Assembly (NCBI GenBank): GCA_001584585.1
Contig: LSYV01000029.1
Location: 164,523 to 228,522, forward strand
Length of the DNA stretch: 64,000 bases
From: Gonium pectorale
Lineage: Eukaryota; Chlorophyta; Chlorophyceae; Chlamydomonadales; Volvocaceae
Direction of reading: 5' to 3'
Part shown: in pieces, positions 19,801 to 32,293 of the stretch
Layout of the letters: each line of letters starts with the position of its first letter
Position numbering within the stretch: the stretch's first letter is position 1
Notes under the pieces: model-generated
Told to the model about the DNA's origin: nothing
Database searches by the model: none
What the model saw: the letters and a program-made list of their open reading frames with translations, nothing else
Position numbers and translations under genes: made by a program

Positions 19801-22800
19801 ATGTACACATTTAATCCTTCTAAATTTTTGCCTGCCATGGCCTCCGTCATGCGTGCGTGCATGGCACCGTCTGCCCCTTCGCCCTTCCCCGCACAGATGT
19901 ATACTCCTATGAGTGGCCCTGGGGCCGGAGTTGTGCCAGCACCCTCCTCCCGCGGCAGCTCCCTATTGCCGCTGGACGGGCTGCGCTCCATCCCGTCCCC
20001 TCCCGATGGCACTCTGTTGCCTGGAGGTAGTTATGCCAGCAATGGCTTCATGCCCCCTTCTGGGAGCCGTGGGGGAGGGCCACGCACGGGTTCTGTCTCG
20101 TCTAGCATTCGGCCATCACCTCTGGTTGCCTCTGTGCGCGGTAGCGCCACACCGCTGCCGGGATCAGGGCCGGCGCCGCCAGCTAACAACGTAAGTAGCC
20201 GCTTTGCATGAGAGGCAGCGGGATACGGTGGGGCGTCTTGGCTCGGACTGGTGTCGAAAGTCTGCAACTTTGAACGCCCTGCTGATGCTGCGAGGAAGGG
20301 AGGCGTGGTTTAGGTTTGCGGTTCGGTGGGCCGACCACCAATATGCCCGGCGCCGTGCGGCCGCGGCACCCAGCGCCGCACCGCAAGCTGCATTTGCTCT
20401 GAAGATCGCCTGCAGCTACACATGCAGGGAGCCTGCCATGCTGCGGTGTGCACCAGTCGCATCGGCTCTAGCTGGTAGCCGCATGGGTGGGCCGCGGACA
20501 ACAGGTGCCAATGCCGCTGCAGGAAGCTGGGGCCCCTAGGGCGCGAAGGGCGCTGCCGGATGCGGAGCCCTCCAGCGGAGTGGCGCGTGCCTCTTGCCGC
20601 TACCTAACAACACATCTTAACAACATGGCGCCATGCGTTCCTAACCACTCCCTTTCTCCCCCGCATCATGTTTGCCCCACCCGCCGTTTGGGTTCGTCCT
20701 GCCTCGACTACTGCCATCAACAGCTGTCGGAGGCAGATAATATAAAGGTGGCCGTGCGGGTGCGGCCGCTATTCCCTCATGAGACGGATAAGGGCGGGAC
20801 CACGGTGGTGCAGGTCGGCGGCAACACAGCCATCAAGGTGAGGGCTGACAGCCGGGGGATACAGCGAGCGTGCGGACCACAGGGCTGTCCACGTGCCCAG
20901 TGGGCGGCTGGTCTCTGGGTCAGCCATGTAAGGGCTGAGGGGTGACCAGTTGCATTCGTCGGCGCGCCGTCTAATGCCGGCGGCGTCCAGGTTTGGCCAC
21001 GCGTGCGAGCCGAAGGTGGCCATATCCGGCCTGCCAGGTGCGAAGGGTGCTCACACCTGGCAGGCTGGATATGGCCCACCACACAAGTCCATACGTCCAT
21101 GCCTTGGGCTGCGGATCACGAACCTACTTGCGTGGCCACAACCGCATCCGTGGCAGAGCCTAAAAGAGCACCGTGTGCATGGCTGTCGTCCTCTGTTGAT
21201 TGGCATCGGCGCACGGCTCCCCAATGACTACTGCCCCGCCGGAGCTGCCAGTGCGCCCTGGTAACAGCCCTAGGACGTCGACCCCGACCCTGGATCTTGT
21301 GCCCACGCCCACCCACCCCCTTCCCACAGGTGGTGGTGCCCGGGCCCGCGGGGACTTCGATGCAGCGGGACTTTGCTTTCCACGCCTGCCTGGGTCCTGA
21401 GGTGGGGCAGGCGGACGTGATGCATCTGTGCGGGGTGCCGCAGCTGCTGGAGGCCGCCCTGGCAGGATATAACGTCACCGTGTTCGCTTACGGCCAGACG
21501 GGTGAGTGGATTGTTGGCTAGGCTAATAGCGGGAGAGAACATGTGCTGTCGAGTTAAGACGTCCGGATGCATGGGGCAGTCAGGCGGGTGTTTGAATGGA
21601 TACGTTGTAGGGTAAACTTGCCAGAGGTTACAGGAACGGCTGATAGTGGAGATGTGGAGAGGTTGGCGGCCTGGGAGGTCAGGCGGATGTATGGGTTACT
21701 GGGAAAACACCGTCGGCAAGGCAGGGAACGCTTGTGTAGCTGACAGTCCAGGCGGATTGGTGGGTGGGTCCGTGGGTCACGGCGGAGCAGCTAAGGCGGC
21801 TTTGCGGAGCGGTGATGTGGCGAGACGAAGGCCGCCGCCTGGCCTGCTTTCTGGCGCCGGTGGCATTCAGGCGTCTCTAGCATCGTAGCCAACGCTTGTT
21901 GCACCCATTGCCAATCCACGCTCGGTGCCCTTGCGCCTCGAAGGCTCCGGCAAGACGTACACCATGTCCGGTCGGGAGGAGGTGATCGGGAGCGACTCGT
22001 ACGCGGGGGACACGCACCACGACGGCATCATGACGCGCGCCGTGCAGCACTTGTTCGCCGCCATCGAGGCGCGGAAGAATGACACCAAGTACGGCGTTGC
22101 CGCGTCGTACCTGGAGATCTACAATGAGGGCATCTATGACCTGCTTAACCTTAAGGCGAGTTGGATGGACGGAATGCTTGTCAGTGCGTCGGCAGGAAAA
22201 CGCCCCTAAGACACCCTTCAGGGAGCTAGGGACTAGACTTCTGCGCGACGGGGCAGCCCTTAGCTGTTGCCCTGTGTGCAAGCAAGGGTCATGCCTTACC
22301 CGTCGACTGGCCGCACCTATGCTGCGCTCCCTCGCCCGCCAGGCCAAGAACCTCCCCGTAAAATGGGACGCCACGCTGGGCTTCTTCGTGCCGGGACTCA
22401 AGCAGGTCACGTGCACTCGCGTTGATACCATGATGGAGGTGGGGGCTGGGGGTCCTCAGCGGGCGGGCGGGCGGGCGGAAATGGGGGCGGCACGATCTCT
22501 GAAGGAGAGCCGTCCATGGCGCCATGCTATGCGGAGGAGGCCAGCCTGCCTTCCTCAGCCTACCGCTAGAGGCCCTGCCGCTGGCGGCCGTCAGCTCATG
22601 CCCCAGGCACGAGAATGTGACTGTGGCCGCCGTCAAAACGAACAAAGGGGTCAGATCCGCGCTGATGCACTTCACTGAAGGAACAATGTATCCGCATGGC
22701 CAACAATACACGTGCTGCTCAAACGTAGCCGGCGCCGCATTGCTTCCGAATGGAGCGCCCGCTTATCGCCCGCCTCCCGTAGGTAATCCGCACAGGTATG

Positions 22801-25800
22801 AAGCACAGGCACGTGGGCAGTCACGAGCTCAACATCGAGTCCAGCCGCAGCCACTCCATAATGACCATTGTGCTGCACGCCACGCCCACCGACCCGTCCG
22901 CTGCCGACTTCGGGACGCCGCGCATCGGCAAGATCTCGTTTGTGGACCTGGCGGGCAGCGAGCGTCTCAAGGTAGGGGAACCCTCTCGGGACGAGGTGTA
23001 CCGTATGACCGTGGTACAGCATTGTGACACACTACCGTACCAGGGGCCCCATAGTTGGAACCGGGCAGCAGGTAGGTTCAGGTGCAGGGTCGGAGGCATT
23101 TGCAGCACTGGAGTCAAGGCTCTACACCCTCACCGCACGATGCTGCGGGAGTAGGGACCCGTGGTCGGCTGCCGCCGAAGGGACTACATGGTCGGGGCAT
23201 GAGCACGGCGGCCTTGCCCGTGGGTGCGTGGTCTCAGCGAGACCTCATTGCAGTACAGCGGCACCTGTGACGGGAACCCGACCTATAGTCGGGGGCATAC
23301 TGAGTTTGATTTCCCCCACTTCATCTTTCCCAATTCCACCTTTTTCTGAGATTCGCTTTATAGATGCGGGTAAAAAAGGCAATGAAAAGACGTCGTACAG
23401 TACTCACGCCGTACAGGCTATAAATGTCGTACTTTACAAAGTTGTCGTATAATTCATTCTGTATTATTTGTCCATTTAATGCTAATTTTGGCATCAAGCG
23501 GATTTAGCTCAGTTGGGAGAGCGCTAGACTGAAGATCTAGAGGTCGCTAGTTCGATCCTAGCAATTCGCAGGTTGCTAGCCTGTCAGATGACAGGTAACC
23601 TCCGCACAGTATGTTTTGGAAATACTGCAACGGCGAACACGTGTCCAGTTGCAGGCCGACTTGTAGGCTTGGCGTAGTGGGTTGTTTGGGTGCTGAGGCC
23701 CCACCCAGTTCGGGTACCCGGTACACCTGCACTTAACTTCGGCGGCTTAGCTAGCCAACCATTCATTCGCACAAGATGTTTATCCGTTGCCTTGAAAAGC
23801 TCAAGAATCAGCGATGCAAACCCACGGTGGTGGCGGGGCGACATCGGCCGTACGTCATGAAGATCTAAGTTGGTTGAGCCTCGCGGGCCTGCGCAATCCT
23901 GGCATCCTCATGGTCACGTGACCAGCGCTTCGTGTTGGGCTCGATGGTCACGTGCGCAGGACACCAAATCCGAGGGCGCAATGCTCAAGGAGACCACCAA
24001 CATCAACAAGAGCTTGTTCGTACTTGGCAAGGTCATCAGCGCGCTCGCAGAACGGGACAGCGCCGGAACGAGCGCCCACATCCCATACAGGTCAGTACCA
24101 GGTCACGAAGCGTGCTGCACTGGATTCCGTTTTGCGGCGCGCGTACCTGTCTCAACAACTCCGTGCATGCTCCTTCCCGCCACCCATCGTACGGGCCGTA
24201 CCACTGCCCACGGCACTCAGGGACTCGAAGCTGACCAAGCTGCTGATGGACTCCCTGGGCGGCAACGCGCTGGCGCTCATGATTGCATGCTGCAGCCCCG
24301 CGTCCACGGCGGTGGAGGAGACGCTATCCACCCTCTCCTACGCCACGCGAGCGAAGAACATCCAGAACCGGCCCACCGTGCAGTACGATCCAAAGGTGCG
24401 GGCGGAGGCCACAGCATCTGCGCAAGTAACGAACGCCAAGGAGGCACAGAGAGCGCCGCAGCTCTTCTGCGGCGCGGCGCATTCGCCGGCACCGCGGACG
24501 TCGCATGGCGCTTGGGGCCTCCTTGCGTGAAGCTTCATGTTGCACTGTGTATCGCCGTAGCGCTCCTCAACATGCTCCCCGTCGCCAGTGTTCGGTGATA
24601 CCAGCGCCAGCGGTGATCTCCCTTTGCTCTTGCGCCCGCAGGAGGCGCAAATTGCCAACCTGCGGCGAGAGATTGAGCTGCTCCGGCAGGAGAACGTGTA
24701 CCTGCGGGAGCAGGTCCGCATGGGAGGCACCGGCATGCTGCCCGACTGTGGCACACCGCTACAGAGCAGCTTGCGGCCAGCGTGGGGGCCGCCCGGCACC
24801 GCCGACGGCGGCGGCGCCGCCTGGCCGCCGCAGCTCCCCGACGGCGCCGCGGCGCCGCCGCAACAGCATCCCGCCGTCGCGGCGCTGACAGGTACCCCCC
24901 CGCGGCCGCCATCGGCGCGCATGATGTCGCCACGCGTGGCTTCGTCCGCGGACGGGCTCCGCGGGGCGCTGACGTCGTCGTCGGGGACGCACTTGGAGCC
25001 GCTGCGCGTCTCCAGCGACGTGACGGTGGGGGGCGCGGCGCGGCGCTTCAGCCAGGCATCGGGCGGCCCGCCCATCGACGACGACCTCATGATGCGGCGG
25101 CTAATGGAGACGCAGGTGCGCCGCCGCGATGCCACGGGACTGCCTGACACGGTCCGCGCGGCGCGTTGGGAGGAGGCAGATGCGCGGGCTGCCGCCGATG
25201 CATGCCGGCCTTTGTGTGTACAGGCAGTGCTGCATGACCGCACCGTGTGCGGATGTGTGTGTGTTACGTCATGTGTGTGTGTGTGTGTGTGTGTGGCGCC
25301 CGCTGCCTCCCATGCGTGCGTGCGAACCGGCCATGTTATGGCCTGAGCGCCACCCCTGCGCACGCCCGGTCTGTGTTGCGGGCTGACATGCTCACATGCA
25401 CCCTCGCTGACGACTTGTTACACCTCCATGGGGCGCCTCGTGCGCGCAGTCGCTGCTTGCCCGCTTCAGTGAGGAGAACGGGCGGCTCGCCAAGGAGAAC
25501 GACAGGCTACGGGCGGGGCGGCAGCTGCTGTCGCAGGAGCACGGGGAGGTAGGCGTCAAGCCGGGAACGGGGACGTGCGCGAGGCGGGCATTGGGAGTGA
25601 TGCCACAACACATGAATGTGCTGCTGGCTGCCTTGGGTGTCGGCTCGGGGGCACTGGTGGGCTTTAGCCTCAGCAGGGCAACAGAGACGGCGCGCTGAGT
25701 GCTCACGGCTGAGGGCACGAGTACGTTTCTTTGGCCACGCGCCCTCGGCTGTCTGTCGCCCATGTCCCCCGTTCCTATCGCTGCGTCTCTTTGGACGGAG

Positions 25801-27174
25801 GAGTCGATGTGGGCTACCGCTGATCTTCCCCGCTGTGCGGCAGGTGCTGGACGAGATAGAGTCGCTCCGGGGCAAGCTCACGAGCCTGGAGTCGGCGGTG
25901 CTGTCGGGCGTGCAGACGCCCACAGCGGCCAAGGCAGCCCTGCACAGCGCCGTGGGCGGCGGCACGCCGCACGCGGACGGGGCGGGGGCGGCCGGCGGCG
26001 GCTACGGCGGCGCACACCCCGGCAGCAGCCACGGCAGCGTGCCGGGGACGGCCGGCGGCTCGGCGTGGGCCGCGAACGGGGTAGGTCGTGTGGGCATGGG
26101 GGTGTTGTGTGGGTGTGGCTGGACTAGGGCGTGGGGACGGAGTCGTCACGGGGGCGAAGGGTGGGCGTCGAGGCGCCAACAATCCTCGTGAGGTGGCGGC
26201 TTCAGAGTGCAACCACATGCACGCGTCTAGTTGGAAGTCCGGCCCGCACCTGCAAGCTCGCGCCCCTGTCCGAGACGTCCTCTTTCCTGCTGCCTGCAGG
26301 CGCTTGCACACCATCCCCACACCCCGCTTGGGCCGATACCCGAGCAGGGACCTGGCCCTGGCCCCGGCCCTGGCCCCGGCTATTCCCATCCCGCCAGCTA
26401 CCCCGCGCCACCCAGCCCCGCGCCGCCGCAACACCACCCGCCGCCGCACCCGCCCAGCGCGCCCGCTCCCTCCGCCGCTGATGGCCACGGCCACGCGCAC
26501 CCGCACCCACACCCGTCCGGGCAACCACCGCCGGGGCAGCAGCCGCATGGCCACTCCCAGGGCGTGGCCAACGTTCTCGCTGTTGGCGGCGCGCTAGGGA
26601 ACTCCGGCTCCATGCGGACGCGGACAAAGTACGGCAGCAGCGGTGGCGGCGCCGGCGGAGGGGCGGTCGGCGGCAGCGGGCGCGGCGCCGGCGGCGGTGG
26701 TGACGACTCGATCATAGTGGCGGATCGCTCCAAGCTGGCCCTGCTGCTGGGGGACGGCCCCGTCGAGCCCGCTGTGCCGGTGCGGCCGGTGCCAATAAAG
26801 CCGCCGGAGCCCGCGTACGCCAACCCCTCCAAGGTGGGTGTGTTGAAGGGGCTCAACAGCAAAGGTTGCGGTGCAGAATGCAGAAGCTCCGAGTTGAGGG
26901 GGGCTGACGGTTATTGTCCTTGGGTTTCTCCAACCAACTCCTGCTTGCAACACGATATGTGGGGGCAGAGGAGCTGTGGCGACGAGCCGCGTGATACCGC
27001 TCGGCACTTGCTGGGTCATGAAGGCTGTGCTGTGTGCTCATTGTTGGGCCCCCCCGGTCGCCCGCGCAGGCGCACCACGTCCAACACATACAGAAGCAGA
27101 TGCAGCGGACAGGCTCCGGGCCCAACTCCCCCAGTGGCCATCCTCCGGGCGGTCCGGCGGCATTTGTGGTGTAG
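19801..27174 (+). CDS. KIF12-like kinesin motor protein (13 exons, 975 aa)
   Basis: Microtubule motor ATPase. Exons chain in phase: 19801-20190, 20724-20837, 21330-21501, 21944-22155, 22343-22438, 22783-22971, 23960-24090, 24221-24395, 24642-25115, 25450-25548, 25844-26080, 26300-26833 and 27070-27174. Motor motifs: [23 protein letters not shown] (P-loop about 223-230), [28 protein letters not shown] (switch I), [10 protein letters not shown] (switch II), [30 protein letters not shown]. The unusual [16 protein letters not shown] stretch and the [10 protein letters not shown] linker fit KIF12 better than other kinesins. The motor ends near 490 and is followed by coiled coil ([20 protein letters not shown], later [18 protein letters not shown]) and a Gly/His/Pro-rich tail. 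The 130-residue N-terminal extension is disordered. Start chosen at ATG 19801 (AACATG context); 19732 is an in-frame alternative. Intron 4 is GC-AG. Confidence 0.95.
21018..21076 (+). repeat. Near-perfect 23-bp-arm hairpin in kinesin intron 2
   Basis: Arms 21018-21040 and 21054-21076 (GGCCATATCC, then GCCTGCCAGGTG, and its complement) pair over 23 bp with a single mismatch around a 13-nt loop. It could be a small fold-back transposon or a small-RNA precursor. No flanking target duplication was identified. Confidence 0.8.
23498..23570 (+). tRNA. trnF-GAA: tRNA-Phe (anticodon GAA)
   Basis: A complete 73-nt cloverleaf. The acceptor stem GCGGATT pairs with AATTCGC with one G-U pair. The D arm contains TAGCTCAGTTGGGAGAGC, which includes the A box. 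The anticodon stem CTAGA/TCTAG carries the loop CTGAAGA. The T arm GCTAG-TTCGATC-CTAGC includes the B box. There is no intron and no encoded CCA. The sequence is strikingly close to the yeast cytosolic tRNA-Phe type, so this is a nuclear cytosolic gene. It sits in the 988-bp intron between kinesin exons 6 and 7, same strand, in an unusually AT-rich stretch (about 23300-23500 upstream). A T-run that could end Pol III transcription is seen near 23612. Confidence 0.97.
25272..25295 (+). repeat. (TG)n microsatellite in a kinesin intron
   Basis: Twelve uninterrupted TG dinucleotides, with further GTGTGTG interrupted upstream, in the intron 25116-25449. Confidence 0.9.
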
Positions 27175-28132
27175 CTGCCGAGTTGCGTGCCACTGGAGCC
27201 GCGACTCCGTTTCTCGGGCAGCCAGGCGGCTCGCTGCTGACTGAAGGTGGCAGTAGATGTTAAGTGCTGGTGGAGAAAGCCAGAAGGAAGTCGCAGGCGC
27301 TGGGCCTTTCAGGTCCTGTTGGTGATTCGGACAACTTTTGGGAAAGGCGGGACCAGGTACGACGCGCGGAGGCCGTGGCGCTTTGTCATCAACCGCATTG
27401 CATGTCTAGGTAACGGGCAAGTGGTTCTTTACAGGTACCGTATTGGACATTAAACACATACCAACTCAAGTACTGTTGTGTGTTCAGGATCTTTGGAAGG
27501 TGGTTGCAAGTCCGTTGCATGCGCACAACTTCCCTTTCCGTGGTCCCTATGCGGTGAGGCCTCCCCGGGCTGGCTGCCAGCCAGGAAGACCTCAGGGACG
27601 ACCTGCCGATGGGACGTCAGTCACGTCAAGGCATGTCACGGCCGACAACCAGGCCGACATCCATCGCCCTTTCGACTCATAGCCTCATAACACTATGTTC
27701 CGGCGTTTGGCATTATTGTGACAGAGGGGGCGGACGGGGGCATCGGCTGCGAGCGTCGCAGCTAGTGGCGCACTGCGTGCGGGGGGGGGGGCGTGACCCG
27801 CGGGCCTGGCGTACGAACATCACAGGCATTGCCTACTCGTGTTAATGAGAACGTATATGCATTTTTGACGCGCATACTGTGGTTTCCAGACCTTCAGAGC
27901 AGGCCCTGCCGCAAGGTTCTGATTCCAAAGCAGGCCTGCCGCAAGGTTTATTGTGATTTGCTAGTTGGTACTGGTTTAAAGCTTGAACGCGCTTGTGGTT
28001 AAAACAGTCAAGAGGCCAGGGTGCATCATTCGTGCGGTTGCTTGTACGCACAGACCAACCTGCCAATCTGGTTTCATTTGCTACTTGTGTTACTGCGTGA
28101 GGCGTAAGGGCAGGACGTCGGGAGTGGACTGA
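27175..28132. other. Intergenic between kinesin and membrane-protein genes
   Basis: No exon supported. It holds the kinesin 3' region and the promoter of the next gene. A short imperfect direct repeat (CAGGCCCTGCCGCAAGGTT / CAGGCCTGCCGCAAGGTT) lies at 27901-27950. Confidence 0.5.
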
Positions 28133-30682
28133 ATGGCGATGCACCTCGGGTCTTCAGCACGCGCCGGCAGCGCTTTTCGACGCAATTATGGCAATATAGC
28201 GCCAGTGAGTGATTTGGGATGGTCACATTGTAAAGAGCTGTGCAGTCGAACCGCGTCGTGCCACGCATTGCAGGCGCCGCTCTCCATGCGGACACCGGTT
28301 CCGTCCTACGCATGCCCCCTGATCGTTCAAATGCTCCCACTTGGCGGTTATGGGCGTTCGGCTGTCGCACGAGTGGTTCCCAGGAGTTCGCAGCAGGATC
28401 AGCCTCAGGTCACCCCGGTCGCAGACAACAAGGGCCCAGCCCCCGCGGGGTCTGATAACAGCCAACTACTGTTTTCAATCGGCATTGCGGCGCTCTGGGT
28501 TGGACTCCTCGGTGAGAGTGTCCGGGGGCGGAGTGGGGAAGGGCCGGCCCGAGGGTCTGTCTGCCTCCTGTCACGTCACCACCATCCCGACCGGTGCCTG
28601 CTGCCCCCACTCGCCCCATCCCAACCCCTCCCCCGCCCCGACCCGCTACCATTCCGCCCACCCCACTTTGCCACTGTCACCGCCTTGCGGGTACACTCAA
28701 ACGCGTAATGTCCTTGCGCCACCGCCTCTTTCCTCTTTCTCCCCCGCCCCGCGCGCGCAGCCTACGTGTTCATGCTAGCGCCCAACCAGACTCCCTACCG
28801 GGACCAGATCTTCATCGAGCGGATCGTGGGCCTGGGCCAGAAGGACGGCTTCGTGGTGAACCCCGTGTTTGTGTCGCTGTTCAACATCATGGGCATCTAC
28901 CCAGCCATCTACGCGGCGCTGCTGGTGCCCGCGGGCCGGAGCGAGAACAAGGTGTGCGCAGGGTGGGCCGGCGGGGCGGAGCGAGGACAAGGCGTGCAGT
29001 TGCGCAGGGGTAGGCAAATGTGCGGGAGGCGGCGGCTGCGGCTGCGTGCGGATGTTCCCGGCTGCCCTGGCATCGTGCCCATGGCCGTGGCTGTGGGTTT
29101 TGGTACGGATGCCGGTGGGAGGAATGGGCACTGGGGTTGTTGCGCGGGAGGAGGCGGCTGCGACAGCGCGGGGACAGTTCCCGACCGACCTGACACCGTC
29201 GTCGTGGCCGTGGCCATGGCTATGGGTTTGGGTAGGATGGTGGTGGGGGGTGCGGTGGCCGTCAGGTCCATGGTTTAGGGAAGACGGGCGGGTTGTGGCT
29301 GGGACGCTGGAGTAGGGCAGAGGCGCTGCCTCGCACCACAGTCATCAGCGCCTTGTGTCCGTATACAGCTCGTCCAATCCCATCCCACCCAGCCACCCGA
29401 GTCCCGACCCCTGCTCTCACCACCAACCCGCCGCAGGTGCCCGCCTGGCCCTTCGTGGCCATGTCCTTCGCCCTGGGGGCCTTTGCGCTGCTGCCGTACA
29501 TGGCGCTCTGGCGGCCGTACAGCCGGCCGGAGGACAACCCGCTGCCGCCTCCGGCCTCGGAGCTGGAGGGCTGGAACCGGCTGTTCCTAAAGGGAGCCGA
29601 GGGGCCCATCATGCCGGTTCTGCTGCTAGCCGGGTCCGCGTACTACTTATTCCAGGTGGGGCCTGGGGGACCTGGGCCTGGGGCCTGCGAATCTGGGCCT
29701 GAGGCTTCGGAGTCACAGTAGAAACTGGAGGCGTGAGGGGTCGAAAGCGCGGGTTAACGCGCTGGTTGTAGGCGGCTGATACTGAGAGCGGCATTGTTGT
29801 GCGCCTAACCTGCCCCGTCCGCCAGGCGCTTGCCCTTGACAGCTCTGTGTGGTTGCCATACCTGCCGCTCACGTCCCTAGAGAGGTTCTATCGAGGGGGG
29901 CTCCCCGCGCCCGCCTCCCAGCTCCGGATGCCACTCCATCCCGACCCTCCTCGCCTCCCTGAAACGCCCGCACCGCCAGGCTGTCACGTCCGATAGCGCC
30001 GTGTGGCTTGACTACATGAAGCTCTTCGACGAGAGCCGGCTGGTGCACGTGACCAGCATCGACTTCGCCACCCTGACGGCCCTGGCGCCCTTTTGGATGG
30101 ACAACGACGCGACGGGGCGGAACTGGGACAAGCGGTGAGCAAGGGGCGCGGGGCGGGGGACGAAGGGCGAGGAACGACGGGAGGGGGCGAAGGGTGAAGG
30201 GAGAGGGGACGGGTTCGCGGCTTGCAAAACACGGGCGGCGGGGAAGCAACGGGGAAAGGACGCGGCGGGGCGCAGCTGCGATGCGCGGCTGAGGGCTGGC
30301 TGGCCCCGGTGAACGGTCGGAACGGGGCCGCAGGAATAGGCGACGTGGGAGGGCAGTCGCGAGTTGTTCCCCGTCAGCCCGAGTCCGTCCTGCAGGTCTA
30401 CGGCCCCACGCTCCACCTCCCCCGGCATGCCACCTTGGGGTTGCACACACCTCCCGTCGGGCTCATGGGCTGTCGGCCAGGTTGTTTTTGTTGCGTAGTG
30501 ACCTGTTTTGAGCATACTAATTCGCAGAGACCTGTATTGAGCATGCTGTTTCGCATACGTGACACACCCCGTCGTTCCGCCGTGTCCACAGGAGCCAGCT
30601 GTTGCCCATCTTGTCCTTCCTCCCGGTCATCGGGCCGTGCATCTACCTACTCATGCGGCCCAAGGCCGAGCAGCCCCAGTAG
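28133..30682 (+). CDS. Conserved chloroplast-type multi-pass membrane protein
   Basis: Six exons chain in phase: 28133-28204, 28274-28511, 28761-28951, 29437-29655, 29980-30134 and 30592-30682, giving 321 aa. The N-terminal 85 residues are Ser/Arg/Ala-rich and low in acidic residues, like a chloroplast transit peptide. Hydrophobic segments follow: LLFSIGIAALWVGLLAYVF (about 88-110), VVNPVFVSLFNIMGIYPAIY (about 132-155), WPFVAMSFALGAFALLPY, IMPVLLLAGSAYYLF, and LLPILSFLPVIGPCIYLLM at the C-terminus. The order NPxxVxLFNIMG, then PAWPF...GAFALLPY, then HVTSIDFATLTALAPFWM, then LPVIGPCIYLLMRP recalls an uncharacterised integral membrane family shared by cyanobacteria and plastid-bearing eukaryotes. 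Function unknown; thylakoid or envelope location is inferred. Confidence 0.9.
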
Positions 30683-32293
30683 GGGATGCCGGGGGCGAAG
30701 GCGGCTGTGGTGACCGCGGGCGCAGGGAGTGGGGCGGCCAGCGGGGTGGGGTAGGGGGGCACGCGAGAGGCATGTCATGTGCCGGCGTGGGCCAGTAGGG
30801 CGCGATCGATGTCGCGAGGAGGGCGGGTAGGCAGGCATGGAGGGGCAGGACTTTGGCGGGCCACAGTCATGGTGGTGCGGGCGGGCGGTGTGGCGGACAC
30901 TGCGTGACTGCAGAAGTCACACACGACGCTGTGGGGGCTGGCAGACCGAAGACGAGTGTTACGGCTGAGTTTCCTAGGCTCTGTTTGTGCTGGTGCGGGA
31001 CCGCGGTGTGTTGAGGAACTGAGCCACGAGTGTGCGCCCCGCACCAGGACGCCCGCGCGCAGCCTTGCCGTTGAAGCCCTGCTGCGGTGGGGTGTTCCTG
31101 GCCGCCGGGGCGGATGCGGCGTGGTCGATGGTGTTGTTGCATGGCGAGGAGGTGTGTTGTGGAGCCGGTGGGAAGGGGCTCGCGGCTGCAGAGCTGCTTG
31201 GGTAAACGTGCTTGCTTTGGGGAGCGTCCGCCACGCCGACCGAGCGGGGAGAGGGAAAGGGACCCCTCCGCTACCGTACCTCGATGCGTTGTCGGGTCAG
31301 CAGTCGGGCCGATCCCCGGTATGTACCCCTGGGCACAGCTTAGCTCCGGTGCGGTGCGGTCCGTCCACGTCACGTCGCGCAGCAGCCCCGAGCCATGGCG
31401 CCAACACCTCGCCAACACGTAAACAAGCAGCAATAGCAGTCAGCAGCGGCACGCGAGGCAGCTCCACACGGCCCGATGAGTCAATTACTGCAGTGCGCAC
31501 AGGGCCCCAAGTGCTGTCGTTGCGTTCCTCCTTGCCCGCGCCGCCCACCGACGCATCCGTTGCAGCTCGCCGACCGTTCGCCACAGCTCCAGGTTACAGG
31601 TTACAGGTTACACGTCCGTCAAAGCCGGGGGGGCCATGGACGAATTGCGAATATTGGGGTGGGGGAGCGGGTTATGGTCCTCATCTCTACCCCGCTTCAG
31701 CGCCTGACNNNNNNNNNNNNNNNNNNNNNNNNNNNNNNNNNNNNNNNNNNNNNNNNNNNNNNNNNNNNNNNNNNNNNNNNNNNNNNNNNNNNNNNNNNNN
31801 NNNNNNNNNNNNNNNNNNNNNCGGGTTATGTCCTCATCTCTACCCCGCTTCAGCGCCTGACGCCAAAGAAATAGCGTGCCTGGTATCCCCAGACAGCCTG
31901 TAGGTAGGCTCCTACCGCAGCTGGCGGGGCCTCCTTCATAATAGTAATCATGTTACGATGCCTAAAGCCCAAAGCAAAGGCGGCGCACATGCGCACGCTC
32001 CAGGTGACACACGGTCGCTGCATCGCATCCCACCCTCCCCACTCCGGCAAGATGGTGGTGGCCGCGAGCCGAGCCGTCGCCCGCGCACCACGCTCTGCCG
32101 CATGCCGCGACTTTGGCACTGCCTAGGGCACCCGCTCTCCCCTTGCAAGGTGCCTTGTCGCACCGTCTCGGGCTGTACCTAGCGCTGTACATGGCCGAGC
32201 ATGTGTGTATATGCAGATATGCTTGCACCCGCTTTTTTTGCAAAGTTCCCGTGCACGCTGCAGATAGATGTACGGGTCTGCGCCGTCACGCCA
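30683..32293. other. Intergenic between convergent genes, with an assembly gap
   Basis: Both flanking genes end here. No coding exon is supported. A triple GGTTACA repeat lies at 31592-31612 (three TGTAA on the minus strand), possibly a 3'-end signal of the coiled-coil gene. Confidence 0.5.
31668..31861. other. Assembly gap (N, 31709-31821) bounded by direct repeats
   Basis: The 41 bases before the Ns (31668-31708) reappear directly after them (31822-31861) with one base missing. This is the usual mark of a tandem repeat or of an unmerged contig overlap. Confidence 0.9.
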
